A program made the position numbers and the translations under genes. The notes beneath the pieces are model-generated. The model made no database searches. It had not been told where the DNA came from and was given only the letters and a program-made list of their open reading frames with translations. Below are positions 53,880 to 63,699 of a DNA stretch of 64,000 bases, piece by piece. The stretch lies in assembly GCA_943736015.1 (NCBI GenBank), contig OX031059.1:18042001-18106000 (forward strand), read 5' to 3'. Position 1 is the first letter of the stretch, and every line of letters starts with the position of its first letter. The DNA is from Tridacna crocea. Taxonomy: Eukaryota; Mollusca; Bivalvia; Cardiida; Cardiidae.

Positions 53880-53999
53880 CTGAAATTGAAAGCACTTTGT
53901 AGACAAGAAATAAATTTGTGGCTTACCAAAGTATCCAAACAACCCGAAGGAGAAAACAACCATAACAACCCTATTTTGAAAACAAAGTGAACCTATTTT

Positions 54000-54646
54000 G
54001 AAAACAAAGTGAAAACCTGCGCATGCTGGTAACTAGCATTTTCTCCTTTTCCCACATTTTCCACCCTTTAAAAGAAATTTTATGTTTCAAGCAACATGAT
54101 ACAATCTGTCTACTGCTAAGATGCATAACCTATTACCATATAATCCCAAGTTGTAGCGACCCTGTAAAAGAAAGCTTTTGAAAACATGATGGGAAAAGGA
54201 GAACATGCTGGTTACCACAATGTTTCCTACCAGATCCAAAAGAAAAATCATTTTATTTGTTGTCTGCAAACACTTTGTTTTTGGACCACTCTAAATTTTT
54301 GTCATTTGGTATAGAGTTAATCTGACCAACCATGCTAAGACTTGGTCACCTTGCAAAAAATTAATCATCACCAAACAACAAAATTTGTTTCCTCCTCCAT
54401 ATTGAGAGTATTAAGCTCTTTACCAAAGGAGAAAATTATGGTACCATCCAAATTGAAAGCATTTATAAGCAGACAACAATTCAAATGTGGCTAGGATTAT
54501 GAGATTTGGCTGTGAAAGAGTAGAAAATATCGTTAGAAAGGGAGAAGATACTGGTTATCAGCTTTTTCTCCTTTCCTCACAATATTTTCAAAAGGTTTCT
54601 TTTTTCCAGGGTCCTTTAAAGTCAGGATTGTGTGGTAAAGGGTTAA
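54000..54646. mobile_element. TTAA foldback MITE cluster
   Basis: About 54000-54125 (left part lost; preceded by a 25-bp direct repeat 'acctattttgaaaacaaagtgaa'), 54127-54318 (stem shortened) and 54411-54646 (TTAA both ends, diverged stem). Confidence 0.7.
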
Positions 54647-54924
54647 AGACAACCATAATTATGTTGCTGGAAATATAGAACTTGTATCTGAAAAATTAGA
54701 AAAAAAATTGTGAAAAATGGATTTTTTGTTCTCAAGGTTATAAAATCAAAGAGCTGTGTGGTAAAGAGTCAAAGGGTGGAAAAATTCATAGAAACAGAAA
54801 AAAAAAAGTTTGCAAATTACCAGAATTTCCTCCATTTTTTCGCATTTTTTTTTTTTCTGGATACCCCTTTATTAAGTTCCATTAATATAAACATTCCATT
54901 AACTACTGGTTATCATTTTGTTGA

Positions 54925-55138
54925 ACTCTGTACCACACGATGACGACTTTCAATGCCCCTAGGAAGAAGTCTTTTGAAAACATTGTGGGAAAAGGAATCA
55001 GCATTTTCTCCTTTTCCCACAAAGTTTCCTACCCCATCACAGCATAATTGCATCATCTGGACCACTTTGAAATTGTTGTCTGCAAATGCTTTAAATTTGG
55101 ATATGTCTAAAATTTTGCTGTGTGTTAATGGGTTAAAA
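54925..55138. mobile_element. TTAA foldback MITE
   Basis: Left end 'actctgtaccacacgatgac', shortened stem (GTGGGAAAAGGAatcAGCATTTTCTCC) and right end GTGTGTTAATGGGTTAA. Its right end is the start of the tandem duplication that follows. Confidence 0.75.
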
Positions 55139-55322
55139 ATAGATAATTATGGACAAAGCTTATGCTGTGTGTTAATGGGTTAAAAATAGATAATTATGGC
55201 CAACTACCACAGGCTGATCCAAGATGACACTTTAGGCAAGCTTATGCTGTGTGTTAATGGGTTAAAAATAGATAATTATGGTCAACTACCACAGGCTGAT
55301 CCAAGATGACACTTTAGGCAAT
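55115..55322 (+). repeat. ~80-bp tandem duplication seeded by a MITE end
   Basis: 'gctgtgtgttaatgggttaa' followed by 'aaatagataattatgg' occurs at about 55119, 55163 and 55244; the second and third also share 'caactaccacaggctgatcc' and 'aagatgacactttaggca'. The last two copies are almost identical, so the event is recent. Confidence 0.85.
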
Positions 55323-55458
55323 GTCCAAATGCCCTTTTTTGCATGTTGAAAGCGATCTGTTCTTCTTAAAGGCAATGCTTGAATCCCCACTGCTGTCAAA
55401 TTAATACAGCTTCATTGGAACAGAGAAAAATGTCAGATATTATAAAGAATCATATTAC

Positions 55459-55526
55459 CTATTCTAGATCTAACAACTTCCATATCTCTTCTGAAATTCT
55501 CTAGCTCATCTCTATATGCATGTTTT
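55459..55526 (-). CDS. Unrecognised coiled-coil protein, exon 4 of 9
   Basis: Minus strand, acceptor tctttttcAG, donor AATAG|GTAATA. Encodes KHAYRDELENFRRDMEVVRS-RI, only one frame is open. It needs two bases from the previous exon, which agrees with the donor chosen at 59396, and passes one base on. A missing small exon between 55526 and 59396 cannot be excluded. Confidence 0.78.
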
Positions 55527-55691
55527 CTGAAAAAGATATATAGCTATGATAAGCATATTTGAATACAAATTTGATTACTATCAATCTACAGCTTTCTTGA
55601 TAGAAATAAAATTTTTAAATTCAAAGAGCAGAGTAAAAAAAATACAGTCAGAAATTGCAGATTTTTTTCCAGATGCTTTTCCAATTCTTTT

Positions 55692-56201
55692 CTTATCCCT
55701 TTACCACACAATCCCGAGTTCTAGTGAACCTGGAAAAGAAAAGTTTTTGAAAATTTTGTAGGACAAGGACAAAATGCTGGTATTCAGCATCTTCTCCTTT
55801 CCTCACATTTTTTTCAACCCTTCCCATAATAATTATTAATTTCTGAATCACAGTTATTCTATCATCTACATTTACTTCCAATCTGGACAAGTTTAGTATT
55901 TCATCATTTGATAAAGAGTTAACAAGCTTCACGATATCAAAAATGCAATTTTCTATTCTAGTTGCAAAAATATAACAGTTTAACGACACAGAAAAATTTT
56001 AGACCTAGCCAAACTGAAAGCTTTTGCAGATGACAATTTACCTGTGGCTCAAATGGTGCAATTGTTAATTGATAGAGCAGAAAACATTGTGGGAAAAGGA
56101 AAAAATGCTGGTTACCAGCATTTTCTCCTTTTCCCACAATGTTTTCAAAAGGCTTCTATCCAGGGGTCGTCAAAAGTAGAGATTGTGTGGTAATGGGTTA
56201 A
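55692..56201. mobile_element. Two TTAA foldback MITEs
   Basis: 55692-55922 (diverged) and 55980-56201 (A, complete: TTAACGACACAGAAAAATTT ... GTGTGGTAATGGGTTAA). Confidence 0.8.
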
Positions 56202-56864
56202 GGTGATTTTTTATGCATTATTCATATCAATACCAAAAATATCCATGTAATATAATGTACCATTATACAATATCCCCTTTCATGTACTATCTGTTGTGAG
56301 CTTACACTACTATGGGAGGGAATGAAAACAAATACCATTCTAAAATCAAAAAGAAAAACAAAACTGGAACCTCTGACCTACTGTCTATACAATGTAGCAA
56401 TAAAAATTGTAAGAAATCTAAAAAAGAAAGTCTTTATGGGAGGAGTCCAAGTACCAATACTATATTTGATAGTGATAATGAAAACAGGAATGTTGTGCAA
56501 TTTATAAAGGGACCAAACACTGTTGAAAGAAAAAAACTGATTTCCAGAGAAGATTTAAATCTTATCAAAAATCTCAGTACAAAGTTTTGAACGGTATACC
56601 CACAGATGAAAACCAGTACTTTATATGAAGAGTTCTAAAGCCCTGCTCAGGTAAAATAAAAGGTACAAATAATTTCCCACTTCATTTATAATTACAGTAG
56701 TTGATCTTTTTTCATTATTCATCTGAAATCCTTACAAAATTTGAAGATTTAGAGCATTTAGTAGCAAATGGTAATTTTCAGTGAAAAACGAGATTGAAAA
56801 ACCTTTATACTTCTTTGCAAAATAAAATGCCTGACTCATTACATTCTAAAACAAATTTTCAGAG
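56202..56864. other. Stretch with an unexplained plus-strand open frame
   Basis: A 92-codon frame (56312-56590) opens MGGNENKYHSKIKKKNKTGT and is rich in K, N and S. No domain, no splice-site support and no repeat boundary. It lies antisense in an intron of the coiled-coil gene. I do not call it a gene. Confidence 0.2.
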
Positions 56865-57092
56865 TTAAATATGTTTACAAAATGACATTTTAGACTGGTC
56901 CAAACTAAAAGCATTAGCAGATGTCAAAACTAAAGTGACTCAAAAACTCAAGTTTGTTTAGGGAAGAGCAGAAAATATTGTTGGAAAAGGAGAAAATGCT
57001 AGTTATCAGCATTTTCTCCTTTTCCCATAATGTTTTCAACAGGCTTCTTTTTAAGAGTCAAGAAAACCCAGGATTGTTTAGTAAAGAGTTAA
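56865..57092. mobile_element. TTAA foldback MITE
   Basis: TTAAATATGTTTACAAAATG left, GTTTAGTAAAGAGTTAA right; stem good (GTTGGAAAAGGAGAAAATGC / GCATTTTCTCCTTTTCCcAT). Confidence 0.8.
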
Positions 57093-57440
57093 GTCTGAGA
57101 GGTAACATGCTGAATGTTTGCATGTGAAAATGTATTTGATCTTTATTTTGAATTAAAAGAAAAAAAATAATGATTCTATAATCTAATGGATAAAATAAAA
57201 CTTTAACAAATGACTATAAAATACTAAATGTAATGAAATAAAAATAAATCAGTGTGTATGATGGCTTACTATGTTACATGTTTCTATCAACATCTACCCT
57301 GAAACAAGATTTTAATTTCTTTTGAACTCTATCATTCATCTTATTATTAAGAATATGTGACCTGTCACGCCAAGAAGGGACAATATGGGAATTCTATACA
57401 TCAGTTAGATGAAAACAGATCAAAGATAGTGCAGGTCAAT

Positions 57441-57668
57441 TTAACCCTTTACCCCATAAGGCATTCCTATGGCATTCATAATTGAGCATAAATAAAAGCA
57501 AGGATGAAGCCGTTTCTTACCTGTAAATGACACCTTTTGATAGCATAGAAAACATTATGACAAAAGGTGAAATTGCTCTTCACGAGCAATTTCACCTTTT
57601 GCCACAATGTTTTCCAAAGGCTCCTACAAGCAATGTGTAGAAATGAATATTTATGGAGTAAAGGGTTA
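57441..57668. mobile_element. Subfamily C foldback MITE, reverse orientation
   Basis: TTAACCCTTTACCCCATAAG left, GGAGTAAAGGGTTAA right. Same element as 17192-17420 read from the other strand: stem ATGACAAAAGGTGAAATTGC / GCAATTTCACCTTTTGCCAC. The fourth C copy in the window (with 792, 10549 and 17192). Confidence 0.88.
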
Positions 57669-57734
57669 AAGTTGATAGTTAAAATTGATTGTATAATAGG
57701 GTAGAGTGACTACTTTGCATCCAGAAAATACCAT

Positions 57735-57840
57735 AAATGCATAAAGTATCAACCCAGGTCAGCCTGCACAGTCCGTTCAGGGTCAACACTTTTTGCAGTT
57801 CCCAGATGGTCCCTTTTTGTGAGATGGGTCACATAAATAT
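57735..57840. repeat. Degenerate bivalve foldback repeat
   Basis: 'gcataaagtatcaacccagg' then 'tcagcctgcacagtccg' and 'gggtcaacactttttgcag', one end of the abundant bivalve foldback family suspected at 44190 and 62560. Only one arm is recognisable. Confidence 0.5.
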
Positions 57841-58534
57841 GATATATATTAAAATTGTGCTTATTTGTACAGATATCTACAGGAATCATGATGACTGAAA
57901 GTGAAAATAATTTAATTATAAAAATCAATCTTTTATGAAAATTTTCCTTGAAACTTGAAAATGCCTGACTTCTTATCTTCTTTCCACAATGATCTACAAC
58001 AAAGTTTTCCACTCCTGTTGTTCATGTGCTCAAAAGGAAACATTTATTTTGTCTTCTTTTTTTTTTTCTTTCTTTTTCACCAATACTTCACAGAAAGAGT
58101 GTTTTTTAACATCTTTACCCACCAACCAAATTTCACACTTGGCCAAACTTTACAAAGTGTTTACACACAAGCATTTTACTTTTTCCACAATGTTTTCAAA
58201 AGCCATCTTCATCCAGGTCTATAAAGTTAGCATTATCAATATGTTATACAGAAAAAAACATAACTGCAGCTTCCTTTGTTTCATATGTTCTTTCATAGAT
58301 TAAAATCATACATCTATGGCTAAAATCTCATTGTAAGCCCAGTCTAATATATATAATGGTCTAACATTTATCAAATTACAACAACAGTCAATACAATTAT
58401 CAAATAAACTTGCTGTTTCATTTCTACTGCCACGTATTATGTTCTCATACGTAAGTCTAATCACGTGATATCCATATTATTATATTATATCCATATAAAC
58501 CAACCATTCTATAAATTTTTCATGCCTCTATGTA
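57841..58534. other. AT-rich stretch without supported feature
   Basis: A short MITE right-arm trace (tttttccacaatgttttcaaaagcc) at 58177-58204. Otherwise no exon or repeat recognised; the frames here are T-rich. Confidence 0.3.
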
Positions 58535-59312
58535 TTAACTCTTTACCACACAATCCTGAGAAAGAAGCCTTTTGAAAACATTGTGGGAAAAGGAGAAAAT
58601 GCTGGTAACCAAATTTTAATTTTTCATTCACCTTAATTTTGTCCTTTGCAAATGCTTGTAATTTGGATCAGTCTAAAATTTTCTTATGTGGTAAAGAGTC
58701 AAAGCAGTGTTTATAAACTTTAATGAAAAAGTGGAAATTGCATATAAAAAGCACTTTGGTCTTTATTCCTCCAATTTTCTATACCATAATAAAAGACCAA
58801 TACTTTCCTTAACCTAATTTTTTTTTTTATCATGTTTATCATTAAATATTTCCAAGTAATCACAAATTAGCTCGTACAACAAAGTGTTACCTCATTACAT
58901 AAAGAACAAAACATTAGACATGTCAAAATGAAAGCAACAGCAGACATCAAATCCAATCTACCATAAACTTGTAGATTTGTTTTTTCAAAGGATAAAAATT
59001 ATTGTGGGAAAAGCAGAAATTGCTAGTAATCAGCATATTCTTCTTTTTACACGATATTTGCAAAAGCCTCCTTCCTGGAATACAAATACAGATCTCTTTA
59101 GGGAAATGGAGACTTTTCCGAAATGAAAGTATTAGCAGACAACAATTTAAATAAGACTCAAGTGATGGACTTCGTCTTTAATAGCTTAGAAAATATATAA
59201 TGGATTTAGGAGAAAATGGTGGCGACCAGCATTGTGTCGTTCTCCCATGTCTTCGAAATTCTTCTTTCTCAGGGTAGTTACAACTCTGGATTGTGTGGTA
59301 AATGGGTTTATG
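58535..59312. mobile_element. Decayed TTAA foldback MITEs
   Basis: 58535-58702 (second stem arm deleted), about 58890-59080 and 59110-59312 (both strongly diverged). Confidence 0.65.
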
Positions 59313-59395
59313 GGTTTAGTAAAAGTAGATACAGTAAAAGAAAATCCTACATTTCTAAGATATCCCTGTTCATCGACATTAACTGTGTGTCTGAC

Positions 59396-59552
59396 ATATG
59401 AGCATTGTTTCCTTTTGCAGAACTGATCTGCAGCTGACTCTGTAAAAGCTGTATTTCACCAAGCAATTCTCTTCGTATTCCTTCCACCCGCCTTTCTGTA
59501 GAGGGATCTGGGTGTCTCGCACCAGCCTTCTCAGTTAGTTGAAATATTTCAT
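59396..59552 (-). CDS. Unrecognised coiled-coil protein, exon 3 of 9
   Basis: Minus strand, acceptor gttatgtAG. Encodes NEIFQLTEKAGARHPDPSTE then RRVEGIRRELLGEIQLLQSQ and LQISSAKGNNAHM, a helix broken by a PDP segment. The 3' boundary is uncertain: CATAT|GTCAGA is weak but leaves the two bases that the next exon needs; an alternative with the same phase is about 18 bases further on (TTAAT|GTCGAT). Confidence 0.78.
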
Positions 59553-59613
59553 CTACATAACAAAATGAAAATACAGTTGGTGATTAAGTTTTGCACATAA
59601 AAGTTTACCAGAC

Positions 59614-59842
59614 TTAACCCTTTACAAAACCACAAAACTTTAGCCCTATCCAAATTGAAAGCATTTGCAGATGACAATTTCAATGTAGCTTAAATGATGC
59701 AATTGTTTATTGATAGGGTAGAAAATATTGTGGGAAAAGGAGAAAATGCTGGTTACCAGCATTTTCTCCTTTTCCCACAACATTTTCAAAAGGCTTCTTT
59801 CCTAGGGGTGTTAAAAGTCATCATTGTGTGGTAAGGGTTTAA
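59614..59842. mobile_element. TTAA foldback MITE
   Basis: Complete subfamily A copy: TTAACCCTTTACAAAACCAC left, GTGTGGTAAGGGTTTAA right, perfect stem centre GCTGGTTACCAGC. Confidence 0.88.
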
Positions 59843-59914
59843 CTCTTTATCAGTTGATACCATAGATGTGCTCCAACTGAAAAGATTTGATGACAAATAA
59901 CCCTTAAAGTGCCT

Positions 59915-60010
59915 TTCACTTTTAGTTGCTTTTGTGGCCAGTGTAGATTAAGATCAAATTTCACAAAACATGTAGTCTGATCACTGATCTACACTGTTGG
60001 CTTTGCAGAA
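59915..60010. mobile_element. GATCAGACTGCA palindromic element, copy 3
   Basis: Diverged copy: 'gccagtgtagattaagatca' ... 'gtagtctgatcactgatctacactg'. The outer arms (agtgtagat / atctacact) still pair; the centre is degraded. Confidence 0.65.
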
Positions 60011-60334
60011 ACATTGTGGAAAAGGGCAACCCTGAAATTATTCTTATAAATGTTTAATTTCTAAAATGAAAATGTGTGTAGGATTTATTGGGTGGTCTAC
60101 AGGCTGATTAAAATATGACACTTATGATGAAATTTCTGTAACGTTAACTCTTTTTCAGTAAAAGATCAAAATTTATTTCATCTTGTAAACATCATCAGTA
60201 ATCTTTTCACTCAATAAAATAAATTCCAATCGTTCACTGAAAAAAAAGAGTTGTTTATACAGTCGTATATATTATGTCCTCAATAAAATTCCTTGATCCT
60301 TAGAGCGCATTTATAACAAACCCAACTAAAACTT

Positions 60335-60525
60335 TCACTCATTACCACACAATCACTAATTTTGATGATCCTGAGAAAGAACCCTTTAGAAAACATTGTG
60401 GGAAAATGAGAAATTGCTGGTAATCAGTATTATCTCCTTTTCCCACAATGTTTTCTACCCTTCACAAAACAAGTTTTAAATTTTCAGTCACTTTCATTTA
60501 GTCGTTTTGGTAAATAGTTTAGTCT
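60335..60525. mobile_element. TTAA foldback MITE, right end deleted
   Basis: 'cactcattaccacacaatcac' left, good stem with GAGAAATTGCTGGTAATCAG, then truncated after 'gtcactttcatttagtcg'. Confidence 0.7.
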
Positions 60526-60949
60526 AAAAGTAAGATTCAGGTAAAACCAAATGAACATGAATCAGGGTGATGTGCAGTGTCTGCACTCAATCAACCTCAG
60601 TCAAATAGCCATTAACATTACATGGTCTTGAATCATTTGAAATCTGCAATCAATAAATGGGAAGGAAATCTGGTAACATCACATGAAAAAGTCTGGAAAT
60701 TCGAAGGAACTACTTAAAAAGTATGCCAAAGAGGGTTAACTTGTCACAGATACCCATCCAGAGGCCTGATTATTGAAGCAAATTGAGTCTGACAATACTT
60801 TTACAGATTAAAATGGAAACATTTTCTTGTCTTTAAAGAAACAGAGACCTGCATAGGCTTTAAAGTAAAGAGTTCCATACCAACCCAAAATGTTCCAATT
60901 TCATGGGAATTTCCTTTGGCAAGACATTTTAGGCCCTGATTGTAGATAT
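60526..60949. other. Stretch without supported feature
   Basis: Intron DNA of the coiled-coil gene; I see no repeat boundary or exon in it. Confidence 0.3.
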
Positions 60950-61556
60950 GTTGACTCTACCAAATGACAACATTTTAGACTTTTCTGCTATTTGTCAGCT
61001 TTTTTTCTTTTTCCCACAGTGTTTTCAAAAGGTTTCTTCCTAGGGGTTGTTAAAACCAGGAATTGTTTGGTAAAGGGTTTAACTCAGGATGAACATGATT
61101 AAGTTTGCTAAAATGAGCTAATGATACAATTAAAATAATGTTGAGAGCGACATGAAACACTATTCAATCCATCAACCATTAAAAACCCATGTCACAAAAA
61201 GGTCTTACGTTAATCTTTGATAAATAACTCCCTTGTTTTTTGTCGATATCGGTGTATTTCTGGCCATTTTTTGTGTTTGTTTAAAAATGACTGGACTATT
61301 GCAAGAAAAAGATTGCAGGGGCTAAGCTTTGACCAATTACCACAAAATCCCTACTTTTGATGACCCTGGGAAAGAAGCCTTTCGAAAACAATGTGGGAAA
61401 AGGAGAAAATGCTGGTCACCAGCATTTTCTCCTTTTCTCACAATTTTTTCTACTCTTCCCAAAAACAAATTTCAAATTTTCAGTCACTTTTGTTTTTGTC
61501 GTCTGCAAATGTTTTAGATGTGGGCAAACCTAAAATTTTGTCGTTTGGTAATGAGT
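60950..61556. mobile_element. Two TTAA foldback MITEs
   Basis: About 60950-61082 (first stem arm deleted, ends GGTAAAGGGTTTAA) and 61329-61556 (A; tip GCTGGTCACCAGC, a changed centre that is still palindromic outside it). 61083-61328 is unassigned. Confidence 0.75.
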
Positions 61557-61758
61557 ATTTTGCCAAAATAGCTAAAATTAAAAGGTGTATACTTTCTTTT
61601 GCCTCTGAGTATATTTGTACAAGTCTACAATTTTGTTGTGTAGTTAAAAGTTAAACATTTCATTAACCTTGCCACATTTAAAAGTAAGGCCTTTCCCCTT
61701 AGAAAGCAAGAAAATACAACACTATTAAATAAAATATCAAAATAAAGACATCACATAC

Positions 61759-61840
61759 TTCTAAGGTCTCTTATTTGCTCCTTGTAGTTATGCCTATCTG
61801 TCTCCAGTCTGTGAACAATGCTTGTTAAATGATCTATTGC
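61759..61840 (-). CDS. Unrecognised coiled-coil protein, exon 2 of 9
   Basis: Minus strand, acceptor tatatttcAG, donor TTAGAA|GTATGT. Encodes AIDHLTSIVHRLETDRHNYK then EQIRDLR, with hydrophobic residues in a heptad pattern. It follows LQDKIDQQSL of exon 1 in phase 0 and leaves one base for the Asn at 59552. Confidence 0.87.
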
Positions 61841-61856
61841 CTGAAATATAAATACA

Positions 61857-62040
61857 GTTAAGCCTTTACCAGATGACAATAAGTTTAGACTTGCAGAAAC
61901 TGAAAGCATTTCCAGGCGATAACTTCAATGTAGTCTAAATGACTGGATTTTTCTTTGAAGAGTTAGAAAACATTGTGGGAAAAGGAGAAAATAATGCTGG
62001 TTACCAGCATTTTCTCCTCTTTCCACAAGGATTTCTGTAC
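61857..62040. mobile_element. TTAA foldback MITE, right end diverged
   Basis: 'ttaagcctttaccagatgac' left end, good stem (TGTGGGAAAAGGAGAAAAtaATGCTGGTTACCAGC with a 3-base insertion in the left arm), then lost beyond 62040. Confidence 0.75.
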
Positions 62041-62260
62041 TTTTAAAAACTTTCCTTCAAACTGCACATGTTGAACTGGTTAATACTTTGGGCAAATATA
62101 CATTAAAGCCCCTTTTTATAGAAAGTGGCTCATATTAATCGTGCATTGGGACCTTGATAATTATGTACTCTAACAAACAGGTCAGCATATGCAGTCCCAG
62201 GCTGAATTTCTTTGCTACTGGTCATGTGTCTGTATGTCCACAGACCAATTTACCTCATGA
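62041..62260. repeat. Degenerate foldback end motif
   Basis: 'acattaaagccccttttt...aaagtggctcatatt' at about 62100-62137 resembles the bivalve foldback end. No exon. Confidence 0.35.
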
Positions 62261-62488
62261 TTAACTCTTTACCACACAAGAAAATTTTAGACTGGTCCAT
62301 ATTGAAAGCATTTGCAGACAACAAAATAAAGGTGATTGAAAAATTGAACTTTGGTCAGGGAGGGATAGAAAACACTGTGAAAAAAGGAGAAAATGCTGGT
62401 ATTAGCATTTTCTCCTTTTTCCACAGTGTTTTCAAAAGGCTTCTTTCTCAGGAGTGTCAAAAGTAGGGATTGTGTGGTAATGGGTTAA
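62261..62488. mobile_element. TTAA foldback MITE
   Basis: Complete: TTAACTCTTTACCACACAAG left, GTGTGGTAATGGGTTAA right; stem with ACTGTG/CACAGT outer pair (B-like) and A-like ATGCTGGtATtAGCAT tip. Confidence 0.88.
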
Positions 62489-63198
62489 GTAATTTCTCTA
62501 AAAAAATGGATATTATGAATCTATCAGTATGTGATGGTTTGCTTAGTACCATGGATCATGCAAATGCACTAAGCTCCCTTTTGTCTGAGCATGACTCATA
62601 TCTATAGATCTACATCAAGTCAGAAGGAGAAAAAATGAAATAAAAGCTTCTTAATTGATTGCAGGGTGGTGATTAATGTCATTTTCAATACTATTTCAAT
62701 CATACTGCAGCAGCAAGTGCACCTATGTATGCTTTCCTGGAGTTTCCTTGACCAGTACTCTGCACAATATTTATTCCAAGCCACCAGCTGCTTTCCTACA
62801 TAACCATTGTAAAAAAAATTGGTCAGTGCTGAGAGAGGAATGAATCCTGTCGCAATGACTATCATTACTCCTTGGAAAGAAATTGGCAGAGGCAGAGATC
62901 AAACCAGCAACCTTGTATTCTGAAATCCTGCAGACTTAGATACTGCAGACTTAGACAGAGCTACTGATAAGAGGAAGTAATGGTATTCCAAATCCTTTAT
63001 TTCTCTTCCGAACCCTATGTTGTGGGTACTCATTAGAATCGTCTCGACAAGACGATTCTAATGAGTACCCACAACATAGGGTTTAGTGGAGAATAATTAA
63101 TTTTTCAATTTTGAAATCAAAATCAATCCCTCTATCTCCAGCTCTGTTAGATACTGGGACTTGCCAAGGTTTGTTTCTAACTGTCACTATTAGAAGGA
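62489..63198. repeat. Intron stretch with a degenerate foldback end and a perfect hairpin
   Basis: 'caaatgcactaagctccctt' then 'ttgtctgagcatgactcata' at 62563-62602 is a degenerate bivalve foldback end. A perfect hairpin lies at 63011-63083 (separate entry). The minus-strand frame 62620-62865 has no domain. Confidence 0.4.
63011..63083. repeat. Perfect 34-bp inverted repeat, 5-base loop
   Basis: Left arm 63011-63044 (starts AACCCTATGTTGTGGGTACT), loop CGACA, right arm 63050-63083 (ends AGTACCCACAACATAGGGTT). Every base pairs. Pairing continues imperfectly outwards (tttctcttccg / agtggagaata). The arms are unrelated to the MITE stem. Confidence 0.92.
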
Positions 63199-63435
63199 TT
63201 AACCCTTTACCACACAATCCCCACAAGTAAGGACCCTGAGAAAGAAACCTTTTGAAAACACTGTGGGAAAAGGAGAAAATGCTGGTAACCAGCATTTTCT
63301 CCTATTCCCACAGTGTTTTCTACCCTTCCCAAACCAAATTTCAACTTTTCAGTCACCTTTATTTTGTTGTCTCCAAATCATGAAATGCTTTCAATTTGGA
63401 CCGGTCTAAAATTTTCTCGTGTGGTAAAGAGGTAA
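63199..63435. mobile_element. TTAA foldback MITE beside exon 1 of the coiled-coil gene
   Basis: TTAACCCTTTACCACACAAT left; right end GTGTGGTAAAGAGGTAA; stem with ACTGTG outer pair. It ends about 15 bp from the exon's donor side (63450). Confidence 0.85.
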
Positions 63436-63449
63436 TAAGGTAATCTTAC

Positions 63450-63637
63450 CAAACTTTGTTGATCTATTTTATCCTGAAGGACTTGGGTTGAAGGAAATGG
63501 CGTAAGAGTCTGTTTAAATGTATCTGTTCCATTTTGATATCCATTCATCTGTAGGCCATTATGTGGATAGTTTGTCAGTGGTGTGGAATACATTGGGATA
63601 TCCAAGAGTGATGAACTTTTCTTCATTGGCGTAGAGT
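63450..63637 (-). CDS. Unrecognised coiled-coil protein, first exon in window
   Basis: Minus strand, acceptor ttttctctccAG, donor AGTTTG|GTAAGA. Encodes STPMKKSSSLLDIPMYSTPL, a polar low-complexity part (NGLQMNGYQNG), then FPSTQVLQDKIDQQSL where a helix starts. Begins with the last two bases of a codon, so more exons lie to the right of 63637 and outside the window. Together the nine exons give about 349 residues: Ser-rich start, ~200 residues of interrupted coiled coil, acidic tail. A centrosomal or ciliary role would be a guess. Confidence 0.85.
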
Positions 63638-63699
63638 CTGGAGAGAAAAATAAACGTGTCAAACAATGATTCTGAAAGACACTACATAAATTTAACTCA

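Noticed and set aside
56312..56590. Lysine/asparagine-rich 92-codon frame
   Set aside because: No domain, splice site or homologue that I recognise, in AT-rich intronic DNA. Kept only as a note.
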